Assembly: GCF_963678635.1 (NCBI RefSeq)
Contig: NC_087063.1
Coordinates: 58,350,759-58,414,758 of the forward strand
Direction: 5' to 3'
Length of the DNA: 64,000 nt
Source: Symsagittifera roscoffensis
Lineage: Eukaryota; Xenacoelomorpha; Acoela; Convolutidae
The position numbers were made by a program, and so were the translations under genes. Position 1 is the stretch's first letter; the number at the start of each line of letters is the position of its first letter. Shown here one piece after another: positions 45,194 to 55,806 of the stretch. The notes below the pieces were generated by a model. The model saw nothing but the letters and a program-made list of their open reading frames with translations, made no database searches and was not told the origin of the DNA.

Positions 45194-46760
45194 AGTAAAA
45201 TTGGTTAGAAATAACTGGATTATGTTATTCATCAAGCTATCAGTTTTTTTTAAGCCACTGTCAAAGAAAAACATATTTCAAATCATTATACAACGCGCGC
45301 ATATCATGGCAAATTAAACGACAGATATAAGATGAAAGCTGAAAATCGAAAAAAAAATAGCCTACCGAAAACTTTCCTACCGTTGTCTTGATGTTGTTTT
45401 AAATAAAAAAAATCCATCAAAAAAGTATACCAAGAAGCGATACAATTGAAAGTTAAATAAGCTTTCATTTGAAAAAACTGAAAGTTCGACAAAGCCGAAA
45501 ATTCGTGAGCAGGCAAAAATTGCACGAAAAATACTTTTGTTAGAAAAACTTTAAAACTCAAAAGTCCTTATGTTTTTGAAAAGTCCCACTCTCAGTCCTT
45601 CTCAAAACATTTCGATTAAGCTTTTCACTCCCAAAAACATTCCGGTGAGCTGTTTTGTAATAACCGAAACCTTTTCAGCCGCATAAAGAAAAAACAACAA
45701 AAAAACCTGATGTACTGAAGTAGGAGTTTGTAACTTTACAAACAAATTGTAAAACAATTTTTTAAAAGGTAGGCTTTTAAAACGCAGACATGCTCAAAAA
45801 TTGTCTATTTGTTGACAAAAGTACAGATGGTTCGAGATGACCGCGAATCTCACTCATCTTGTGAACAAAATCACTTGAAAACTTACGTGGAAAAAAACAA
45901 GTATCACATTTCAACACCTTTGATTATTGCACGGGTAGCAAAATAATAGCAGAAAATAATCGTTATCAAATAATAAATGTTCATCAAAAAATTGAGCATA
46001 AAATTTTGCGGCTCTCGGTACTTATCAGAGTTCGGAAAGTTTTGACTAAAATTTGCTCTCCTCAAAAATTAGTATACATTGGTCCACCCCTAAATCTGCT
46101 GCGGTGCTTATCTTCATATTGCCCCAATACCAGCACAAAAAATCATGTTGGTTACAGAAAAAATTTAGGTTGGAAACAATGGCTAGGTAAGTTAGAAATA
46201 ACTGGATCAACTAATTCATCGAGATATCAATTTTTCTAAGTCACTGTCGAATAAACACCAGAATTAAAATCATTAAAAGTTTGTAATAATGACACAGAAT
46301 AAATAGAGCACGCACGTATCATGAAAAACTAACCAATAGAAAAAAAAATGAAATTTGTAGAAAAAATTAGTTGGAGAAAAACTTTTCCTCGCTTTGTCTT
46401 AATTTTATCTTGAAGAAAAAATCCTTTCGAGAACATATACCAAGAAGCCAGACAATTCATTGTTTCATAAACATCAATAAAAAACTCAAAAAAAAACTCG
46501 TTGAGCCAAAGGCATCGTTTTTGAGCCAAAAGGTCTGCATTCTACTTTACACTTCCTAGTAGATTTCGGTTTGATTGAAAACTACCCAAAGCCGCACTTG
46601 AACGCTGGATTTTCGGTTAAACGAGAATATTCAAAATTTGTTTGTTCCGTTTAAAGAGAAAAACACGCATAGTTTTTTTGAAGCGATAGAATTTTTTTGA
46701 AATGGGAATATTCAACGATTGTTTATTATTTTTGTAGAAAGTTCGCAAGTTTTCTGAAGA
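45194..46760. repeat. Companion repeat segment (1.55 kb), copy in second block
   Basis: Matches 30,599-32,158 and 6,862-8,441. Like those, it reads as two diverged monomers. It contains another uninterrupted copy of the LTR insertion target near 46,712-46,730. No gene. Confidence 0.65.
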
Positions 46761-49700
46761 TCGCAAGAAAAAACATTCGATCTGTTCGTAAATCAAAGTT
46801 TTGTCCAAAAAACAATAAACTGCAATTTGTAAAGGCAATGCGTGGTCAGACACATTTAGTTGCGTCTTAGTTGTGCGCGCTTGGATTGGAAAACGTCCAG
46901 ATGAACAAAGACTTAGTGTACCAAAATTTTACTATAAATTGCTTAAAAATTCAAGGATTCCCCAAATTACTTCGAACGCAATAATTATTTTTTGCTTTCG
47001 ATATTTTGAAATTATTTTTTTAACCTCAACAAAAATAGTTGTTGAACCTGTAAACTTCAAAATTAATTAAGAGTCTGCGAATTTCTTGATCAAAAAACCA
47101 GATTCAAAGTTCCTATAAGCCTCAATTTTTCGTACAAAAAATATCAATAAAAGACTGAATGGTATTATTGCTGTCAAAATTTTTTTTCATGGCAACGTTG
47201 CACGGAAAAAAGCCAAATGGTCATTTGCAGTCAGTATTTACACAGAGGCGATGCTGAGCTTCGCGTCACTCGAGATACTGCAAGTACAAGATTTAAAAAA
47301 CTTGATGCTGCAGAAGTAGCAAACATGAGTTCGAGCGAAGACAAAATTGACAAAGGAACAAGAAAAACATTATTTTCATTTTCAAAAATGGAAAAGAAGT
47401 TTTTTTATGATTAAAAATTTTTCCAAAAAACTTCATGAGGTTAAAATTGAGCCTTCGAAAACTTCGAGCCAGAGTTCTATCGATCTTCAAAACGAAACGA
47501 GAAATTGGAACGACACAAAAAATAAAATAGCACAAGGATAACCGAATACTGTGAAAGTAGCTCAGAATCTTTCGACCATAGTCTTTTTGAGGCGTGATAG
47601 GATAAAAATGAGCTGAACAAGTGAGGAAAAAGTATATTCGACAGTAAAAAAAAATTGAGCAAATTGCAAGTTTTTCGCAGTTTTTTGAATTTTTGAATGT
47701 TTTGACTCCAAAAAGCGCTAACATAGTCGAAGAACACTAACATTAGTCAAGTAAAACTAGGTTTTCACGTTTTAAAATAAGCTATTGTAAGCTTTTAAGC
47801 AATTAAAGAAGACTGCTCGCTTGGTTTTTCGCTCGAACTAAGACAAAAAAATCTATATTTTCAAATCGGTTTTGTACACGGGCTGTTTTTTTTTAAACAA
47901 ATTTTCAACGTGTTTCAAAACCCGACCATAAGGGTTTTAAATTAATATAGCACTCAACACTGATATAATATTTCTGATACCTGTTTTTGCGTGGTAAACA
48001 AAAATAAAAAACTAACACACCCGAATACAAAATTACTCCCCATTTTTAATGGTCGGAACAAAAATCCACACAAGTACATCCGATAGCCAATCAGCTGAAA
48101 ATCAACCGATATATACTGCTGATATAGTGTCCACGAGTGAATTGTTTTTAATGAATACAAGACCTAATTCGTAAACTAAACCCACAAAGATTAAACCGGC
48201 AACCATGAAGCAAAAACTTTGAAAAATAACAATCATAGCACAAACTAGCGAAGCGCAATTAAGAAGAACTCTACTAAATTGAAAAAATTGTTCAAATTTT
48301 GTGAAAAGCTTAAATTACCAACATGTTCATATCTTTTGTATCGTATTATGTATCAATTTTTTTGGACTCAAAATCATAAGAAAAAACATCATAGTATCGT
48401 CTGCATAAACCTGGTTATTAAAACAAGTTGCTCGAACATGATACTTCAGCTGTATGATGTAAAGTGAAAACAGCATAGGTCCCAGCGACGATTCTTGTGG
48501 AATTCCAGTTTTGGAACTTCAGCAAAAAAATCAAGAGAATGACTTTTATTTCAACTCTTTGTTTTGGTCTGCTCAGATGAGACTTTTTAATTTTAGGGCT
48601 TTGATCCTAGACCCATCAAGTTTTACAGTTTAATTAGCAGTATCGTGTGACTCAGGATCACAAATTCTGCTGATAAATTAGAGCAATAACAAAAATTGTC
48701 TCCTTGCAGTTTAAAAAAAAATTTTAAAAAAAAACGACGTTGTGCTTAGAAGGGATGTTTCTATTGAGTAAATTTTGTTATAAGCTAACTGCTTTTCATC
48801 AAGTATTATATTCGATTATAGGTGTTTTTTCAATTTTGGACCAGAACTGACTCAAAAACTGTGTCAAAGAAACAAACGACGTCAGTAAAATATGTTAAAC
48901 CGTAAAAGAAAATCGAATACATTTTGAAATCAGTCGACTGGAAGAGTTTTATAAATGCACAATTTTCAAATAGAATCTTGAACCCAGTAAACCCAAATGT
49001 TTTCTCTCTCCACCCAGAAGGCAAAGGCAAATGAATCCATCAGAAGCAATTTCCAAAGTTTTTTGTATTTTCGAGGTTTCTGTTCATTTTTTGTGGTGTT
49101 GCATTTTAAAGTTTTGGACTTTGTTTGAAAAAGAATGAAAAAACAGTGAATTGACTAATATCATAAAGAACTTTCAATAACAATATTTTCAAAAATTATG
49201 CCTCATCGACGCTTTGTAAGATATCATTGAGGATTCTCGAAGACGATTTTTTCACATGATGCGTCCCATTGACGAGTTGTTTGCCCCAGCTACTCCTTGA
49301 AAATTAAAACCGACAGATTTCAAACTGTCTTAGATTTTGTCTAACGTCGGCTGAGCCATCTGACTTTGCTTCCTTCCAAATACTAAACATACTCGATTTT
49401 CCCAAATAAAACATGTTCAGTTTACAGGTACTCAAATTTTTCTTCACTATTGATTAGCACCAATTTAAGCCTATGAGGTTGGGTAATAGCGCACTTGCTT
49501 ATATCCAGAACAAAAATTTATTCGACGCTCTTCTTATTCCAATGCCCTATTTGCATGTAGACGAGTCCGTTTCGAAATAATTTTTTGTGCGTACCACATC
49601 AAACCTGTTTGTGCAGATCTTTGTTTTGTGCAGTCAGGGCTGAGAAAAACCAATCTGGATGTTCACTATTCAAACTTAAATTACCACTAGGGATTTAAGG

Positions 49701-50480
49701 GATGAACAACAAGAAAAAGCGGTAGCGGGTGATTTTAACTCAACAGTCTAACTCTCCATGAAGCTAACATTCGAGTGTGAACACAGAGGTGGATATGCAC
49801 CTGCAAATTCAAGCGACAAACTGGCAACAAGTAGCTTTAAAAAAGCAATAAAATACGGACAACAGACAGATTGAACAGAGTCAATATACCAATAAAAACA
49901 GAAAATGACTTATTCGAAATTCAAAGAATCTGGCCTTCATTTTCAGAACAATTTATGATTGACACGTTTCACTTTTACAATTCACTTTTGAAGCAGGAAG
50001 TCATAAACGTTTTTCGTGATAATAACGCTTTTGCAGTTCTATAGTCGACTTTGTCTTCCTTTTAATAAAGGAAATGAACTAAACTTTAACATAAATCAAA
50101 AACAAAACCGCAAAAAAACATCAAACTTGAGCGTAAAAGTTTTCCCAAGAAAAACTGGCTGGTTTTTTTTTCAAGAACCTTCAAATTTTGAATTTCGAAA
50201 AAAAACAACTGATGGCCTTCCAGCTCTTAGAATTTGTAGAACAATTTATCATGGACACTTTTTTGTTAAAACTAACCTAATTTGAGAAAACTGGATCAAT
50301 ATGCGAAACTTTTATTTCGCTGGGAAATCTGATAATTAATTTCCGTTTTTCGTGACATTCCACTCTTGCTGCTCGAAAGTGGAGTTTGCCTTCCTTTTAA
50401 CAATCTAAATGCACTGAACTTAAAAAGAAATCACAAATCAAACCGCGAAAAATTAGCAAGACCTATAAAAGAGTACTAAC
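46761..50480 (-). pseudogene. Decayed non-LTR retrotransposon (LINE), copy 4, longest
   Basis: The RT motifs are clearest here on the minus strand: Gly-Ile-Pro-Gln at about 48,506-48,495, Ser-Ser-Leu-Gly-Pro-Met-Leu-Phe-Ser-Leu-Tyr following, and Val-Tyr-Ala-Asp-Asp-Thr at 48,410-48,393. Upstream the Leu-Ser-Ala-x-Phe segment lies near 48,680. The 5' portion (49,000-50,480) should hold the endonuclease if present, but I could not recognise one through the stops. Confidence 0.7.
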
Positions 50481-50858
50481 TGAGTTTTGTATTATGTACT
50501 ATACTCATAGAGTAATTTCAGATAAGGTACACCGTCTGCTCGTCACGCTATCTTATTTTCGGCCGGATAGATTCGTGCAACTTCTTAGTCTAATACCAAT
50601 CTTAATCTTACTCTTATATCTCCTAGTTTCAATAGATTTAGTGTACACCGGTTTGCGCGAATTAGTTCCAGAATGAGAACAACTGTATTCTAAGTTTAAT
50701 TCAAATTGTTCTGGTGTTGAAACTACAAGTAGTTTCAACACTTACAAATAAGTGGGTTGTTAGTTTGATGGAGTATGATTGGTTAGTTTTTCATATTTTA
50801 TGGAGATAAAATATCATAATAATAATCAATGATAAATACTAGTTTAGATCTGGTTCCA
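50481..50858 (-). repeat. 3' LTR of copy D (inverted)
   Basis: About 378 bp. In element sense it starts TGGAACCAGATC and ends AACTCA. The hairpin stem reads GTGTTGAAACTAC-TT-GTAGTTTCAACAC: two base pairs differ from the copy B type, with both arms changed together. Confidence 0.8.
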
Positions 50859-52440
50859 CCCATCCGGGGTTTAGAGAGTTTTAGTTTTTCAAGGTTCTAT
50901 TGTAGTGTAGGGTGGATGATGGTGTTTTTCTATAGAGGTTGCGAGCATATTCTTTTTTCCGGGTTGGAAGAAGAGATGTTATCACGATAGTTTCGAGAGA
51001 TTGTATTATGATTTCTGATCGGTTGTAATGAGTGTTGATCTGGTTATTTTAGAGAAAAGGAACATTGCTATTCTACATTGCTATTATCAATCTCGTTTGG
51101 ATGTGGCATGTAGTTCGATTTTGGATGAAGTGCCTGGTGAATTGGATCTGTACGTACACTTGAACATCGAGATGGCCATTGTTGTGTTGCAATGGGTTTC
51201 CTTTGCTGCGATGCCAAGTCGTACTTTAAATCCGTTGAGTGTAGTGACTGTAGGCAGCATGTCAGGTGGGTTTTGCCATTCCGTAGTTGGAGTGTGATTG
51301 GGTTGTCAAGTTCATTGCTGCTCGTCTTTGGGCTGTATTTTAACTATGTATTGCATTGTATTGTTTATGTATATAAATTTTTGATATTCTTGTTTTTTAG
51401 TCATGATCTTGTATTAGTTTTTATAGTTCGGTTATTTTTAAGAGCTACTCACACTTGAGTAATTCCCGTCAAAAATAGAGGGTGTTGTCACAAAGCGTGG
51501 ATGTAGCACGGTGGGTGAGGCCGGCTATAGAGCATGCTCAGGACGTCCTCTTCTGGTGGGTTAGGTCGGGAGTGAGGGTATAATTTCATGCTCTCTTTTT
51601 TAGAGGGTCCTGTTTTAGTTCAACTTTTCGTGCCTTTTTTATTGCTGGTTTTTTATTTTGTTGTCTTAGTTATATCTTTTTCTCAAAAATCAAATTGTTT
51701 GTTTTGGTTTTGTCTTTCGACTTATTGGTGTTTTGTTCTTTTGTGTTCAGACTTAAAAGTAGTCTTTAAAAGAATAATTTATCCAGTTCTAAGCTGGTGT
51801 TAACCCAGTTTGGGTACCGTGGGTTTTCTTTTCTTAGTCATGCTGTTAGTTTGTGGTTGGTTTGTGGTGTTTAGTAAGCTTGCGTTGGTTAGTTTGGATT
51901 ATTATATAATTCCTTTCCAACCGGGTTAAAGGAAAGTTTGAAACGTGTTAAACCTTGTTAGAGTTGTTATCAGTGAAAGCTAAAACTTAAATGCATTATT
52001 TTAAACAATTCTTTGTCGGCAAGCTCTGCGAAAGCGGGTAGAATTTGTGGGCGAGTGAATATAAAAAAGCGTCTTTGAAAATGTTAGTGCTGCTTTTTGC
52101 AATTTCTGGGCAATTTTTATTAATTTACTACTTGAAAATTATGAAGTTTACTGCTTGATTTGGGGGTTGAAATTATTAATTTATTTTCAATTTTATGGAG
52201 GTTTACTGCATTGGGGAAAAGAAATTATATATTAATTTATTGCTTTGTACGGGAGAATTTTACTGCTTCAATAATTGAAATTGTTTAATGGAAATTTATG
52301 AATTTAGAAAAAGTTTCCTGTTTTTTATTTCGCTTTTTGTTTCATAGATGATTGATGATCGGGCCTATGAAGAAAAAAGAGAATATTCATGAAGAATGGT
52401 TAGTTTTGTTCGTATTTGTTAGTAAATTATTTAATTCATA
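50859..52440 (-). other. 3' untranslated region of copy D
   Basis: Aligns in inverted orientation with 26,471-28,062. The two GGCCTAACCCAC-like repeats are at 51,511-51,522 and 51,556-51,567. No gene supported; the plus-strand ORFs at 51,028-51,803 are antisense shadows. Confidence 0.6.
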
Positions 52441-53006
52441 TTACCTAATCGTCGGTGAAGAATCTGTGGGGAAAAACGTCATGGATGATGTCTGATGAGG
52501 TTAGTAGTTTAGCTAGCAAACGAATGATGTGTTTAGTTTGAAGAAGTGGGCAAGCAATTCGAGTGCTTTAATGATGTTGTGCTCTTCAGTGCTAGGTGAA
52601 AGTTCTTATGGTGTGCTTTGAATAAGGTTATAGAGTTTATGATTATAGCGAGTGATTTGTATATGAATTCTAGGATTGGGACTTCAACGGGCTGGAGGAA
52701 TTCGTGTGGGACGATTAGTGGGCGGGATTTGTCTACGTTTAAGAGTTTGGTTAGGGTAAAGAAGATATACACCTGGGTGATGGGATCCTAATTTCGGGGG
52801 ATGCCCTGTAGGTTAGTGTTTTCAATACAATAGGTGAAGTTAAGAAAAAATGGTGAGGTGTACTTAGAGTTAATATATTGATATCTGTGGTGAATTTGTC
52901 GTGCTGGTGTATTATGAGTGTAATGATGTTGGATGAACTTATAGTATGTGTACGTGTGTGTTTGTTTAGTTCGTAACATGACATCGTGTGAACAGTGCAA
53001 ATCACG
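52440..53006 (-). pseudogene. C-terminal part of the accessory gene, copy D (broken)
   Basis: Open pieces on the minus strand (53,086-52,751 and 52,772-52,533) align in shifted frames with 25,900-26,470 of copy B, including a His-rich motif before a block of Tyr/Phe and a segment ending in Pro-His-Glu-Phe. They show that the accessory protein continued about 180 residues beyond the long ORF. Confidence 0.55.
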
Positions 53007-54227
53007 TTATTTGGGTGTGAGGAAATGAAAGGTTCGTGAAAAGTGGTTAAATTTGTTAAAGTATGAATCATAAGCATGAATATCACGGAGTGCTGCTGAA
53101 ATGACGTTGTTGTATTTTTTATTTAAGGTGTCGAGGGTGAAAGTGTATGGGGTTTTGATGAAAAATTTCTCTGTTAGTTGGGTGTTAGCAAATGGGTCGT
53201 TGTTTAGAAAGATGTCTTCGTTAAGTCGTATGATGTTATGATCGTAATAATCGATAGAAAATTCATTTGGTTTGGGTGCTATGAATTTGATTAGTGATTG
53301 TCTGTATCCTATCTGTGTGAACTGTTTTGAAGTTAGTGCTGTTGTTAGAAGATAGAGTTGGGTGCTGCATACTTCGATGTCATGAGGGGTGTTATATAGT
53401 GGTAGTGATAGTGGATTAGTAAAGTGATAGAATGATGTCCATGAAAGTGTATAGTACAACACGTGCTCGTTTACATAATTAGGTTTCTCATCATTGGGGT
53501 CTGAATGGAAGTATGTGTATTGTGGGAAAAAGAGTAAACATATTTGTAGAAATTCTTTGGTGTTAGTGTGGAGTGGATGATTGACAAATGTTGCGGATGT
53601 TCCTGGGTTAGATAGGAATGGAGTATTTGGGAATTTTCTTTTAAAGGTTCGGTAAGCTCGGTTTGTACTGGAGGATGGGGTTGTTGAGGAAATCGGGTTC
53701 TGTGAAGGTGTATAATGTGAAGAGGGGGTTGGGGTTGATAGGTTGGATGATATTCTAGATTGTGAGAATTGGTGAATGGTTAGTGTTTGAGGGTGTTGTA
53801 ATTGTTGTTGCAGTGTGATGAAATTATCAAGCTCGTGTGAGATTTTCGTGTTTTCAGAGTCGTTGTTATCGGATGGTTCACTGGTTGGAGGGGAATATAT
53901 GGGTTTCACATTTGAAATGGAAGAGGGAGGGGAAGGGGGTTCAATTTTGACTTGGGTATGAATAGGTTGAAAGGGAGGTTGGGAAAATGTAGATGGGCTA
54001 AGTTCAGAGTTGGCAAATTCGTCGTCTGATATCGGAGTTACTGAATTGGTAGATAGTGTTATATACTGTTGTGTTGGAATTAGTGTCTGATTCCATGCTG
54101 GATGAAGTGTTATGATGAGGTGATTGAGGTGGGGGGAAAGCAAAAAGTGGGATGATGGAAAGGTTGTTCTGGAGGTTGTGTGGTTGGAAAATTGATCGAT
54201 GGGGGATCCAACTTGGCGGCTTATCAT
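53007..54227 (-). CDS. Accessory ORF downstream of env, copy D (406 aa, open)
   Basis: The longest intact version of this unrecognised gene. Residues 1-170 are Ser/Thr/Pro/Asn-rich and poorly conserved with copy B. From the shared Asn-Arg-Ala-Tyr-Arg-Thr-Phe-Lys-Arg-Lys-Phe-Pro-Asn motif (about residues 188-200) the similarity rises and follows a folded-domain pattern with conserved Trp, Tyr and Phe positions. The ATG overlaps the env stop as ATGA, as in copy B. Open frames in two diverged subfamilies argue that the protein was under selection. Function unknown; the basic motif could bind nucleic acid or serve as a nuclear signal. Confidence 0.65.
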   Translation of the reverse strand: MISRQVGSPIDQFSNHTTSRTTFPSSHFLLSPHLNHLIITLHPAWNQTLIPTQQYITLSTNSVTPISDDEFANSELSPSTFSQPPFQPIHTQVKIEPPSPPSSISNVKPIYSPPTSEPSDNNDSENTKISHELDNFITLQQQLQHPQTLTIHQFSQSRISSNLSTPTPSSHYTPSQNPISSTTPSSSTNRAYRTFKRKFPNTPFLSNPGTSATFVNHPLHTNTKEFLQICLLFFPQYTYFHSDPNDEKPNYVNEHVLYYTLSWTSFYHFTNPLSLPLYNTPHDIEVCSTQLYLLTTALTSKQFTQIGYRQSLIKFIAPKPNEFSIDYYDHNIIRLNEDIFLNNDPFANTQLTEKFFIKTPYTFTLDTLNKKYNNVISAALRDIHAYDSYFNKFNHFSRTFHFLTPK

Positions 54228-54678
54228 GGGCTAAAAAGATGGTTGTTCTGAGAACGAAAGTTAGTGGTATGTGGTTGTTCTATACTTTGTTCGTATGTGT
54301 CTTCTATACTGGGTTGTTGGGTTATTATGTGTTGAATTGGGCTTTGTGGATAATTAGATCTCGAAGTTATGAGGTCTGTTAAGGCTATATTTCTGAAATT
54401 TCGTGGTACTAATGATAAGGGATGGTTATGGTTTAGCTTTTGTAGTTGTGGTGCTGTAGGCGTTGTATTTGTATTATTTTGTGATTCGTCATATGTGTTA
54501 GGCGTTGTTGAAAGCTTGGTATTGCATTCTTTTATTTGAGCGTCTAAAAGTATTTTATTGATTGATGTAGAAAATATTCCAAAAAACACTGCAAAAAGTA
54601 CGCGTGCTACGCTTGCTTGTTTGTTTACTTGTGTGTGTATTGCGCATGTATTGTAGATTCCTTTTAAGAGAGACATTA
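54224..54678 (-). pseudogene. env: Env membrane anchor and cytoplasmic tail, copy D (5'-truncated)
   Basis: Minus-strand frame covering the end of the glycoprotein: the last part of the hydrophobic anchor, then a cytoplasmic tail of about 110 residues rich in Asn, Thr, Pro and Gln. The tail keeps the Ser-Leu-Val-Pro-Arg-Asn-Phe-Arg motif of copies B and C. The open frame continues upstream to 54,760, but that extension is flanking DNA, not env. The stop overlaps the accessory ATG. Confidence 0.65.
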
Positions 54679-54699
54679 CGTCGCCAATCCGTGTTATTT

Positions 54700-55095
54700 G
54701 GTTTTTGCGGAATCGGTGCCAAAAAGCTAGAAATCGTGTGTCCCGGATTCCGGAACACACACATTTTTTTTTGATGTTTTTAGATTCCGTGGATTCCTAA
54801 TTCAAACCAGTTTGTATGTGACCAGCTTTTGTCATGGATTCCGGGACAGCTAAAACCACCGATTTTGTGGCCAATCCCGGAATCCATGACAAAAACCATG
54901 GAATCCGATACCATATTAAAACGCATTAAAAAACGGTTTTACCATAGATTCCTGGGCTTTTGGCTTCTGCGTGTTCTGGAATCCGGGACTTTACCAAGAT
55001 GAAAGGGACCGGATTCCATGACATTTTACAACAATTATCAATACACAAAATTAGAAATGTTTAGTGTTTTGCCACGGATTCCATGATTAACACAC
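54700..55095. repeat. Cluster of GGATTCC-type motifs with small inverted repeats
   Basis: GGATTCC or its complement occurs about ten times in 400 bases, often extended to CCCGGATTCCGG or CATGGATTCC. One clear hairpin pairs GTCATGGATTCCGGGA (54,833-54,848) with TCCCGGAATCCATGAC (54,874-54,889). The same motif returns at 58,466 and inside the fold-back element at 61,540-61,740. This looks like a family of small non-autonomous elements or satellite remnants. Confidence 0.65.
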
Positions 55096-55157
55096 AATTA
55101 AAAGAAATCTTTTAGTGACTTAAGTGACTTATTTCGAAAAGAAAGAGGTTAAAAAAC

Positions 55158-55240
55158 TATTGTATACTCTATACAGTTCAACTGTATCACTCTATACTGT
55201 ATACTATATACTCTATACTGTATACTGTATATACAGATTT
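55158..55240. repeat. CTATACTGTATA-type simple repeat
   Basis: Imperfect tandem array of TATACTCTATACTG-like units about 14 bp long in an otherwise gene-free interval. Confidence 0.7.
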
Positions 55241-55806
55241 TTCAATTAGTTTAGTTTCACTAGTTTTACATGTATTTGATGTTCATGTTGTAGAACAACA
55301 ATATTCATTCTTCTAGAACATTTAAAATGTACAGGATTTCGGCATGCATTTTTTCAAAACAGGTAATTGTAACCGTTACCGTAACGTGACAATGGGGACC
55401 ATTTGTCATTTACAGGATTTCAGCATTCTAGCAAATTTTATAATTAGTTCAGTTTAACTAGTTTCATTTGATGTTCAACATTTGAAGTTCAGAAAAACAG
55501 CCTGTTGAGTTGAATATGAATACTACTCATGATTATTCAACACTAAAACCTGAGTCTCATAAACTATTCAACACTTAAGCTTGAGTCTCATAATAGGATA
55601 AGTTAGTAACTTGTTGTCAGAAAAAGTTTGCACGCGCGTGCGCACAACTCAGTGTCAAGATTCACACTATATCATTTAGTAACTATGATAGTTACGTTAA
55701 ATCACCATTGCATAAATTCAATTCATCATTGTTTTGAAAAAAGTCCTTCATCGAAAGATTCAACAAAAGTTACTCACAATTGTCAACAATGGAATTATGG
55801 AATTAA
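55241..55806. other. Intergenic DNA with dispersed ACAGGATTTYGGCA motifs
   Basis: No convincing gene. Two copies of ACAGGATTT(C)(G/A)GCAT occur near 55,332 and 55,417; relatives occur at 59,350 and 61,865. A small palindromic GTAACCGTTACCGTAACG segment lies near 55,368. The ORF at 55,628-55,813 is short and unsupported. Confidence 0.4.

Larger units (their letters stand above)
43047..50480. repeat. Repeat block between LTRs, second copy
   Basis: Duplicate of 28,472-35,460 with the same internal order. It differs mainly by about 500 extra bases at 48,955-49,455 that are replaced by a short different sequence at 34,390-34,430 in the first block. No intact gene. Confidence 0.8.
50481..54680 (-). 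mobile_element. Copy D: 3' end of a second-subfamily env-bearing LTR element, inverted
   Basis: Read on the minus strand: end of env (54,678-54,224), accessory ORF (54,227 down to about 52,440), 3' UTR, LTR (50,858-50,481). It is more diverged from copy B than copies A and C are, yet its accessory ORF is open for 406 codons. It is truncated at about 54,680, where GGATTCC-motif DNA begins. Confidence 0.85.

Noticed and set aside
49720-49750. Plus-strand Gly-Asp-Phe-Asn-Ser, resembling a LINE endonuclease motif
   Set aside because: The LINE RT motifs in the same repeat are on the minus strand, and the surrounding plus frame has no further endonuclease motifs.
51028-51803. Several plus-strand ORFs in the 51-kb region
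   Set aside because: Antisense to the 3' UTR of inverted copy D, without counterparts in copies B and C.
1-54680. Integrated polydnavirus or large DNA virus
   Set aside because: The recognisable genes are retroelement genes with LTRs, target duplication and primer-binding site; no DNA-virus core genes were seen.
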